In this document: piece by piece, positions 1-5,589 of the stretch
How the letters are laid out: every line of letters begins with the position of its first letter
Numbering within the stretch: position 1 is the first letter of the stretch
Assembly (NCBI GenBank): GCA_026418955.1
Contig: JAOAAI010000169.1
Coordinates: forward strand, 1-6,204
Length of the DNA: 6,204 nt
Source: Candidatus Goldiibacteriota bacterium
Lineage (GTDB): Bacteria > Oederibacteriota > PGYV01 > DSYL01
Reading direction: 5' to 3'
Position numbers and translations under genes: made by a program
Notes under the pieces: model-generated
The model's input: the letters and a program-made list of their open reading frames with translations, nothing else
The model's database searches: none
Told to the model about the DNA's origin: nothing

Positions 1-1
1 G

Positions 2-424
2 TATATGGAAGTTTTGAAATTTGATCCCAATAATGAAGCTGCAATGAATGGAGTGATAAAGATAAATGCAAAAATGGAAGCAGATAAAGAAAAATATCTT
101 GCGCTTGGTAAACAGAAGATTGCATCTGAACCAGATAAAGCTGTTGGTTATTTTAAAAAGGTTTTACAGATAGATCCGAATAATCAGGAGGCTAATTCTT
201 ATATTCAGAAACTCACTGGTAAAGATGCTCAGGTAGCAATAGATGCAAAAATGGTTAAAGCATTATATTATGAAGGTGTGGATAAATATGTGAATGGTAA
301 TATAGAAGAAGCAATAAAACTATGGAAAAAGGTTTTAACAATAGATCCAAATCATATTGAGTCTCAGAAAAATATCCAACGTGCACAGGAAAAATTAATA
401 GCAATAAAAAATTTAGAAAAATAA
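2..424 (+). CDS. TPR-repeat protein, C-terminal fragment (5' end outside window)
   Basis: This is the C-terminal end of a tetratricopeptide-repeat protein. The frame is open to the left edge: codon 2-4 is Tyr, and the ATG at 5 lies inside a TPR helix, so it is not a convincing start. Counting from that Met, three copies of the unit-ending motif (EVLKFDPNN at 2-10, KKVLQIDPNN at 51-60, KKVLTIDPNH at 108-117) mark the ends of successive repeats. The last full unit (about 87-117) fits the TPR consensus well: YYEGVDKYVNGNIEEAIKLW. The visible part is hydrophilic, with no membrane segment, and ends in a Lys/Glu-rich helix. TPRs are protein-protein interaction scaffolds; nothing here identifies the partner, and the missing N-terminus could carry a signal peptide or another domain. 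The stop codon overlaps the ribosome binding site of the downstream lacI-type gene, so the two are probably co-transcribed. I am confident of the TPR call, but the specific role is unknown. Confidence 0.85.
   Translation, partial: YMEVLKFDPNNEAAMNGVIKINAKMEADKEKYLALGKQKIASEPDKAVGYFKKVLQIDPNNQEANSYIQKLTGKDAQVAIDAKMVKALYYEGVDKYVNGNIEEAIKLWKKVLTIDPNHIESQKNIQRAQEKLIAIKNLEK
155..352 (+). repeat. Near-identical TPR-encoding DNA segments (155-181 and 326-352)
   Basis: Two 27-base stretches inside the TPR gene match at 23 of 27 positions by eye, sharing the 12-base block AAAAAGGTTTTA and the later block ATAGATCC. Both encode the KKVL-x-IDPN segment at the end of a TPR unit and lie 171 bases (57 codons) apart in the same frame. 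This is an internal repeat within a gene, not a mobile or regulatory repeat. Confidence 0.7.
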
Positions 425-428
425 GGAG
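423..428 (+). promoter_or_regulatory. Ribosome binding site AAGGAG for the LacI-family gene
   Basis: AAGGAG begins within the TAA stop of the TPR gene and lies 10 bases before the ATG at 439. It supports that start and suggests translational linkage to the upstream gene. Confidence 0.75.
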
Positions 429-438
429 TGAGTCTACA

Positions 439-1452
439 ATGAAAGTAACAATTTATGATGTTGCTAAAAAAGCAGGCGTTTCCATTTCAACTGCTTCAAA
501 AGCATTGAATGACAGGAAGGATGTAGGAGAAAAAACAAAAGAAAAAGTTAAACAGATAGCAAAAGAACTATCATATGAACCATCTCATTTTGCAAGAGCC
601 CTTGCAATGAAAAAGACGGGAAATATAGGTGTACTTACAGTTCGGTATTATTCAACGCCAATGCTTACAAATCCATTTTATTCAAAGATCATAGAAGGAA
701 TAGAAGAAGGCTTGATGAACAGCGATTTGAATTTAATTACAAATGTTTTGAGGAGAGAGCAGATAGAGAGACTTGAATTACCTAAAATGGTAAAAGAAAA
801 AAATATAGATGGTTTAATTCTTCTGGGTTATATGCCAGAAGAATTTGTTGATTTAATTGTAAATAAAGGATTGCCTGTTGTTGTTGTTGATAATGATGTT
901 AAAGAAAATATAAGTATGATTGTCACAGATGATGAAGGCGGAGCATACAATGCAGTTAATTATCTTATAAAAACTGGACATAAAAAAATAGCATATATTT
1001 CAGGTCCATCTAAAAGGGGCAGTTTTAAAAAAAGAGGCGATGGTTATTTAAAAGCATTATCTGATAATAATATAGAAATTAGACCTGATTTTATTTTATA
1101 TAACGAAAATGAAGAACCGGGTTATGAATGGATGAAAAAGATTTTAGAATCAAATGATATACCTGATGCAATATTTACTTGTAATGATGTTACAGCTATT
1201 TTATGTATTAATATGTTACGTGAAAGAGGATTAAAAGTTCCTGATGATATATCGGTTATTGGATTTGACAATATTGAAATGGGACAGCATTTTATTCCAT
1301 CGCTTTCCACGGTTGATGTTGATAAAGAGAAAATCGGCATAAAAGCTGTTAATTTATTGAGCGATAAGATAAAGAATAAAACAAAATCAATAGAAAGAAT
1401 TATTTTCCCGGTTAATCTCATTATCAGAGATTCTGTAAAACAAAGAAAATAG
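439..1452 (+). CDS. LacI-family transcriptional regulator
   Basis: This is a complete 337-residue LacI/GalR-family DNA-binding regulator, the usual family length. Residues 3-25 form the N-terminal helix-turn-helix (TIYDVAKKAGVSISTASKAL), followed by the hinge around 48-60 with the family motif ARALAMKKT, whose Leu55 matches the residue that enters the minor groove of the operator. Residues 61-333 are a periplasmic-binding-protein-like effector domain with recognisable landmarks: NPFYSKIIEGIEEGL (78-92), the GHKKIAYISGP segment (170-180), CND (248-250) and DDISVIGFDNIEMG (269-282). The family acts as a dimer in the cytoplasm and usually responds to a sugar, nucleoside or sugar phosphate; the ligand cannot be read here. 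The start is supported by AAGGAG 10 bases upstream. It follows the TPR gene by 14 bases. No sugar-transport or catabolic gene is next to it, so it may act elsewhere in the genome or on the promoter at 1562-1570. Confidence 0.95.
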   Translation: MKVTIYDVAKKAGVSISTASKALNDRKDVGEKTKEKVKQIAKELSYEPSHFARALAMKKTGNIGVLTVRYYSTPMLTNPFYSKIIEGIEEGLMNSDLNLITNVLRREQIERLELPKMVKEKNIDGLILLGYMPEEFVDLIVNKGLPVVVVDNDVKENISMIVTDDEGGAYNAVNYLIKTGHKKIAYISGPSKRGSFKKRGDGYLKALSDNNIEIRPDFILYNENEEPGYEWMKKILESNDIPDAIFTCNDVTAILCINMLRERGLKVPDDISVIGFDNIEMGQHFIPSLSTVDVDKEKIGIKAVNLLSDKIKNKTKSIERIIFPVNLIIRDSVKQRK

Positions 1453-1555
1453 AAAATTGATAATAAATAATATAGCAAGTTATTTAAAAATGAAACTCTA
1501 TTCTGTCATTATATTATCCATAAAAATAAAAATTTAAAAAGAATAATAATTTAAT

Positions 1556-1572
1556 ATATTATGTTATAATAT
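1556..1572. repeat. Inverted repeat overlapping the -10 box (possible operator)
   Basis: The arms ATATTAT (1556-1562) and ATAATAT (1566-1572) are perfect inverted copies with a 3-base spacer, GTT. The repeat covers the extended -10 element, where a bound repressor would block RNA polymerase. It is all A/T in the arms and lacks the central CG typical of many LacI-family operators, so chance in an AT-rich spacer is a serious alternative. Confidence 0.3.
1562..1570 (+). promoter_or_regulatory. Extended -10 promoter for the membrane protein-mazG-redox gene run
   Basis: TGTTATAAT contains a perfect TATAAT hexamer (1565-1570) preceded by TGn, the extended -10 arrangement of sigma-70-type promoters. 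The expected -35 zone (about 1541-1548) holds only A/T-rich sequence and no TTGACA-like hexamer, which fits an extended -10 promoter. A transcript starting about 7 bases downstream would have a leader of only about 14-17 bases. This is the only good promoter-like sequence in the one intergenic gap of the window. Confidence 0.6.
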
Positions 1573-1582
1573 TTACAAAAAA

Positions 1583-1587
1583 GAGGA
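1583..1587 (+). promoter_or_regulatory. Ribosome binding site GAGGA; start choice 1591 or 1594
   Basis: GAGGA lies 3 bases before the ATG at 1591 and 6 bases before the second ATG at 1594. The longer spacing is closer to normal, so translation may begin at 1594, making the protein 725 rather than 726 residues. Confidence 0.6.
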
Positions 1588-1590
1588 AAT

Positions 1591-3771
1591 ATGATGAATA
1601 TTTATTATAAAATTTTTATTTTAGTATTTTTAAATGGTTTCACATCTATAATTACACAGATTGTATTATATAAAGAAATATTGTCCCAAGTATATGCAAA
1701 TGAGATAGTATTATGTTTTGCTTTATCTTCATGGCTCATTGCTGGTGCTTTTGGAGGCATGATTATCTTTCCAAAATATTTATCTAACCGAAGTGATAAT
1801 TTTTTATTTATAGGATTAGGTTTTATACCAGTAATATCAGCGATTATAAGTCTTTTTTCTTTACTTATCATAAGAAATATCAAAACTTTTTTGAATATCC
1901 CTGTTGAACAACTGATGAATATATGGGATGCGATGATTATTACTATTTTATTTTATGGCATTCCTGCTTTTTTTCTTACATTGACATTTTGTTTTGCTGG
2001 GGAAGTGCTAAAGAGATACGGTGGAGATAATAGGTTATTATATATTTTAGAAACAGCAGGAGCTGTTATTTCTGGCGTATTATTTACTTTGTTTTTAAAT
2101 GGTAAATATACAAATTTGGAACTTTTGTATTGGATTGGTTTGATAAATATTATTGTTGTATATATTTTATATAGAGAAAAAGCTGATTATGCAAAAAAGA
2201 TTAATATAACTTTAGTTTTTATTCTTATTGTTTATTTAATTCCATTGCCCACAGATTTTTTAAGAAAAATTGATAGTGAAAGTTTTAATAAACCATATCA
2301 TAAATATAATATTGTTTCAAAAAAAGAAGGATTTGATTCAAAAGTTGTTATTACAGAAAAAGAAAATGTTTATTATATATTTTCAAATGGAACAATAAAA
2401 TATCAATATAACAACCCTGAATTTGCTGAATTTTTAGGTTGGGTTATGTTAACGTATGAGGGCTATAAAAATGTTTTACTTGTAAATAATGTTTACACAG
2501 GCGGTGTTGAAGAGATACAAAAATATAAAGATGTGGAAAAAATTACCGCTGTAGAAACAGATCAAGATTTAGCAGAAATCCTTATTAATTTTTTTAGAAA
2601 TTCAGACTATGGTAAAAAAGTAAGATTTGTTCATGGTGATTTAATTTATTATTTATATCAGATGAAAAATGATGATAAATACGATATTGTAATTTTGAAT
2701 ATGTCTGCACCAAATACCTTATTAAATAATAGAAACTATACTTATGAATTTTTTAAATTATTAAAAAGATATTTAAAGAACACTGGACGAATAATTTTTT
2801 CAATGCCTGCATCTGAAAATTATTTTAGCAGAGAAATAATTTTATCAATTGCACCTGTTTATAATACCTTAAAAGATGTTTTTTTAAATGTTGAAGTTAT
2901 ACCTGGGGATAAAATAATTTTCTTAGCATCAGATGGAGAAATAAAAATAAATTCGGTGGCAATTATGTCTAATATGAAAAAAAACAACATAAAAATTGCC
3001 CAATTAAATCCTGTTTATATAGAGGATAAACTAAATAAATCAATTAAAATGAAAAATTTATTGAATGAATTAAAAATAAATTTAAATAAAATATTGAAAC
3101 CAGAAGCTTACATGTATAATATAAAGAAGGATTTATTGATGTTTTATAATAATTTAAATTTTATAAAAATGGTCATTATTATATTTATATTTTTATTGAT
3201 TTTCTTTCAATTTATCAACTTAAAGAAAAATAAAACTTCCATATTTTCATATTTATCCATGTTTTTATTTGCTGTTACAACAATAACTCTTGAACTATGT
3301 CTTATATTAGTTTATCAGAGTTTTTATGGTTATTTATACAGAACAATAGGTCTTCTTTATTCATTTTTTATGGTGGGTATATTGATAGGAGCCATAACAC
3401 TTATGATTTTTAATGAAATAAATTTTAGATTAACAGTAATTTTTGCTGAAATTTTAAATCTTATTATTCTTTTTTATATTATTAATTTCAAAAATATAGA
3501 TCAACCTATAAATCCAAATATAATAATGTTTTTTATAATAGCATCAGGATTTTTTGTTGGCGCAATTTTCAATTTAATGTTAAAAAATAGTAATATCTCA
3601 ATTTTGTATGGTGCGGACCTAGCAGGTGGGGCTATTGGTGGAATTTTGTTCGGATTAGTAGTTTTTCCTATATTTGGTTTTATAGGGACAATTATTTTTA
3701 ATCTTTTACTTTTGACAATTGTATATATAGGAGATTTAAAGAATGTTTCAGTTACAAAAGCAATTTATTAG
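1591..3771 (+). CDS. Polytopic membrane protein with degenerate spermidine synthase-like domain
   Basis: This 726-residue protein resembles the membrane-fused spermidine synthase-like family. An N-terminal membrane part (about 7-220, roughly seven hydrophobic segments) is followed by a soluble Rossmann-type domain (about 230-450) and a C-terminal membrane part (about 525-715, again about seven segments). In the central domain, ETD (322-324), GD (349-350), KYDIVIL (363-369) and NRNYTYEFF (380-388) align with spermidine synthase landmarks. However, the glycine-rich GGGDGG motif is replaced by NNVYTGG (299-305), and the catalytic-loop Asp of the D-[ST]-x-D-P type motif is replaced by Asn370 (NMSAP, 370-374). 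Ordinary putrescine aminopropyltransferase activity is therefore doubtful. The two membrane parts share spaced motifs (Y35/G52/G56 with Y579/G596/G600; YILETAGAVISG with YGADLAGGAIGG), suggesting duplication. It is the first gene after the promoter at 1562 and overlaps mazG by 29 bases. The true substrate is unknown; a transporter or a binding role is possible. Confidence 0.75.
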   Translation: MMNIYYKIFILVFLNGFTSIITQIVLYKEILSQVYANEIVLCFALSSWLIAGAFGGMIIFPKYLSNRSDNFLFIGLGFIPVISAIISLFSLLIIRNIKTFLNIPVEQLMNIWDAMIITILFYGIPAFFLTLTFCFAGEVLKRYGGDNRLLYILETAGAVISGVLFTLFLNGKYTNLELLYWIGLINIIVVYILYREKADYAKKINITLVFILIVYLIPLPTDFLRKIDSESFNKPYHKYNIVSKKEGFDSKVVITEKENVYYIFSNGTIKYQYNNPEFAEFLGWVMLTYEGYKNVLLVNNVYTGGVEEIQKYKDVEKITAVETDQDLAEILINFFRNSDYGKKVRFVHGDLIYYLYQMKNDDKYDIVILNMSAPNTLLNNRNYTYEFFKLLKRYLKNTGRIIFSMPASENYFSREIILSIAPVYNTLKDVFLNVEVIPGDKIIFLASDGEIKINSVAIMSNMKKNNIKIAQLNPVYIEDKLNKSIKMKNLLNELKINLNKILKPEAYMYNIKKDLLMFYNNLNFIKMVIIIFIFLLIFFQFINLKKNKTSIFSYLSMFLFAVTTITLELCLILVYQSFYGYLYRTIGLLYSFFMVGILIGAITLMIFNEINFRLTVIFAEILNLIILFYIINFKNIDQPINPNIIMFFIIASGFFVGAIFNLMLKNSNISILYGADLAGGAIGGILFGLVVFPIFGFIGTIIFNLLLLTIVYIGDLKNVSVTKAIY
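3729..3733 (+). promoter_or_regulatory. Ribosome binding site AGGAG for mazG, inside the upstream gene
   Basis: AGGAG lies 9 bases before the ATG at 3743, within the last codons of the membrane-protein gene. It supports the start that creates a 29-base gene overlap, and it makes the later Met at residue 15 unnecessary as a start. Confidence 0.75.
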
Positions 3772-4498
3772 ATTGATAAAAATAATGGAGAGGTTACGAG
3801 GAAAAAATGGTTGCCCCTGGGATAGAAAGCAAACTCAGAAAAGTCTACTTCCTTATCTTCTGGAAGAAACTTATGAATTGATAGAAGCAATAAATAAAAA
3901 AGATGTTAAATTGATAATAGAAGAACTCGGTGATTTATTATTACAAGTTGTTTTTCATGCACAAATTTTAAAGGAAAAAAAAGGCGTTGGAATAAAAGAA
4001 GTTATTAAATGTTTAAATAATAAATTGATTCAACGTCATCCCCATGTTTTTTCTGATAAAAAAGATTTATATAAAGATTATCATGTAAGAGAATTTTGGG
4101 AAAAACATAAAAAAGAAATAAAGAAAAGAGAATCTATACTTGAAGGCATTCCGGTTGCATTACCTTCTTTACTGCGAGCCCGCAGATTGATATCTAAAGC
4201 CACAACACTTGGATTTAGATGGAATGATAATGGAACAATCATAAAAAAAATAAGAGAAGAATTAAAAGAGGTAGTTAAAGAGTTAAAACTAAGAAGGAAG
4301 AAAAAATTTGAAGAAGAAATAGGCGATTTATTATTTGCAATTACTGCTTTAGCATATTATAATAAAATTAATGCTGAAAATGCTTTATATAAAGCAAATA
4401 ACAAATTTATTAAAAGATTCAAAAAAATTGAAAAATTATTAAATAATAATTTACCCCCAAAAAAGATATTACAATTATGGAATAAAACAAAAAGTTAA
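3743..4498 (+). CDS. mazG: Nucleoside triphosphate pyrophosphohydrolase MazG
   Basis: MazG hydrolyses (d)NTPs to the monophosphate and pyrophosphate in the cytoplasm, with roles in clearing aberrant nucleotides and, in E. coli, in ppGpp-related stress control. The 251-residue protein is close to the usual two-domain length (E. coli about 263). The N-terminal start FIRLIKIMERLRG then GCPWD (23-27) is characteristic. The first Mg-binding set is E41, E42, E45 with E61 and D64; RHPHVF (98-103) is also a family landmark. The second domain keeps its set as well: E172, E173, E176 with E192 and D195, preceded by LGFRW (156-160). Both catalytic sites therefore look intact. The start at 3743 is supported by an AGGAG site and by alignment with the family N-terminus, at the cost of a 29-base overlap with the membrane-protein gene, which suggests translational coupling. 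No mazE or mazF toxin-antitoxin gene is adjacent. The C-terminal half is unusually Lys-rich, in keeping with the AT-rich genome. Confidence 0.96.
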   Translation: MFQLQKQFIRLIKIMERLRGKNGCPWDRKQTQKSLLPYLLEETYELIEAINKKDVKLIIEELGDLLLQVVFHAQILKEKKGVGIKEVIKCLNNKLIQRHPHVFSDKKDLYKDYHVREFWEKHKKEIKKRESILEGIPVALPSLLRARRLISKATTLGFRWNDNGTIIKKIREELKEVVKELKLRRKKKFEEEIGDLLFAITALAYYNKINAENALYKANNKFIKRFKKIEKLLNNNLPPKKILQLWNKTKS

Positions 4499-4507
4499 TT
4501 AATTATT

Positions 4508-4515
4508 AAAGGTGG
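4508..4515 (+). promoter_or_regulatory. Ribosome binding site AAAGGTGG for the PDO-thioredoxin gene
   Basis: This purine-rich site lies 7 bases before the ATG at 4523, in the 24-base gap after mazG. No separate promoter is evident in that gap. Confidence 0.65.
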
Positions 4516-4522
4516 TGTAAAA

Positions 4523-5587
4523 ATGGAAAAATTAATTGATTTGGAAACAGAAAGACAGTTAAAACAAAAATTTATACAAGAAATGAAAAATCCTGTTGAT
4601 GTAATATTATTTACTAATCTTATTATTTTGCCAGGAAAGGAAGATACACAAGAAATAAATAATTTTGCAAGACAGTTTTTGAAAGAATTAGCATCAATAG
4701 AACCAAGAATACTGGTAAAAGAATTACCAATAACTGATAAAGTGGCAATTGATCTTGGTATTAAAACATCGCCAAGTATTGCAATTGGCTATGATTTTGG
4801 TTATAGAATCATTTTTAATGGAGCTCCACTTGGACATGAGGCAACTGCTCTTATTGAATTAATAACTTTAGTATCATCTGGAGAATCGCATTTGGATGAT
4901 AATATAAAAAGATTATTAAAAAATATATCAAGTAATGTTCATTTACAGGTTTTTACAACACCAACATGTCCTTATTGCCCGCTTGCAGTAATACAGGCAG
5001 GACAACTTGCGCTAGAATTGAAAGGTAAAATTAAAGCAGAATGTATTGAATCTGATGAAAATCAAGAATTAGCTGCAAAATATAATGTTTCATCGGTACC
5101 TCATACTGTAATAAATAGTATTTCAGAATCATCCATTATCGGGGTTGTGTCTGAGAAAAAACTCGTGGAACATATTTTAAAATTTGCTGGAGATGAAGAG
5201 ATCAAAATTAAATTACAAGAAGAAGAAAAAATAAAAAAAGAAAAATTAATTGATAATCCTCAGGAAGTTATTTATATAACAGAAAATAATTTTGAAGAAG
5301 CAATAAATAAATATGAAAATATCGTCATAGATTTCTGGGCAGATTGGTGTGCGCCATGCAAGATGTTATCTCCGATTATTGAACAATTAGCAAAAGAAAA
5401 TTTTAGCAAAATTGTTTTTGGTAAATTAAATGTGGATGAAAATCCTAATATTGCGGCAGAATATGAAATAATGTCTATTCCTACTTTGTTAATTTTTAAA
5501 AAAGGTAAAAAAGTTGGACAATTAATAGGGGTACAATCAAAAAGTGAATTAGAAAAACAAATAAAGGATATACTGGAGGTAAAGTAA
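4523..5587 (+). CDS. Fused PDO/AhpF-NTD-like disulfide oxidoreductase and thioredoxin
   Basis: This 354-residue cytoplasmic protein (no signal peptide) has three thioredoxin-fold modules. Module 1 (about 1-120) is glutaredoxin-like but has no cysteine where a CxxC would lie (about 31-40); its presumed cis-Pro is P84 and it ends in FNGAPLGHEATALIELI (98-114), like PDO and the AhpF N-terminal domain. Module 2 (about 135-220) has TTPTCPYCPLAV with the redox pair C149/C152 and cis-Pro P193, very like thermophile PDO proteins. A charged Lys/Glu linker (about 222-245) leads to module 3 (248-354), a full thioredoxin with D270, WCAPC (C276/C279) and cis-Pro P320; the usual Gly of WCGPC is Ala. Two active dithiol sites are thus predicted on one chain. 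The gene is 2 bases from thioredoxin reductase, so the likely route is NADPH to TrxR, to the thioredoxin module, to the CPYC module, then to an unseen target such as a peroxiredoxin. That order of electron flow is inference; the folds and motifs are clear. Confidence 0.9.
   Translation: MEKLIDLETERQLKQKFIQEMKNPVDVILFTNLIILPGKEDTQEINNFARQFLKELASIEPRILVKELPITDKVAIDLGIKTSPSIAIGYDFGYRIIFNGAPLGHEATALIELITLVSSGESHLDDNIKRLLKNISSNVHLQVFTTPTCPYCPLAVIQAGQLALELKGKIKAECIESDENQELAAKYNVSSVPHTVINSISESSIIGVVSEKKLVEHILKFAGDEEIKIKLQEEEKIKKEKLIDNPQEVIYITENNFEEAINKYENIVIDFWADWCAPCKMLSPIIEQLAKENFSKIVFGKLNVDENPNIAAEYEIMSIPTLLIFKKGKKVGQLIGVQSKSELEKQIKDILEVK
5575..5580 (+). promoter_or_regulatory. Ribosome binding site GGAGGT for trxB, inside the upstream gene
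   Basis: A strong GGAGGT lies 9 bases before the ATG at 5590, within the last codons of the PDO-thioredoxin gene. It fixes the trxB start and implies co-expression. Confidence 0.85.
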
Positions 5588-5589
5588 TA

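Noticed and set aside
1122..1478. Minus-strand open frame of 118 codons
   Set aside because: It lies almost entirely antisense to the well-supported LacI-family gene, has no recognisable domain and no convincing ribosome site; it is a shadow frame.
1464..1486. Stem TAAATAA/TTATTTA with a 9-base loop after the LacI-family gene, as a possible terminator
   Set aside because: The 7-bp stem is all A/T and is followed by A residues, not a T-run, so it does not make a convincing intrinsic terminator on the + strand.
1453..1590. Riboswitch or small RNA in the intergenic gap
   Set aside because: The 138 bases are almost all A/T, without GC-containing stems or any recognised riboswitch core, and the predicted transcript leader is only about 14-17 bases.
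1605..1883. Minus-strand open frame of 92 codons
   Set aside because: It is antisense to the first membrane segments of the 726-residue protein, and its composition is what the reverse of hydrophobic codons gives.
3743..4498. MazG as part of a mazEF toxin-antitoxin locus
   Set aside because: No MazE- or MazF-like gene is adjacent; the upstream and downstream genes are a membrane protein and a redox protein.
4495..4502. Palindrome TTAATTAA between mazG and the PDO-Trx gene
   Set aside because: An 8-base A/T palindrome is expected by chance in DNA of this composition and has no supporting context.
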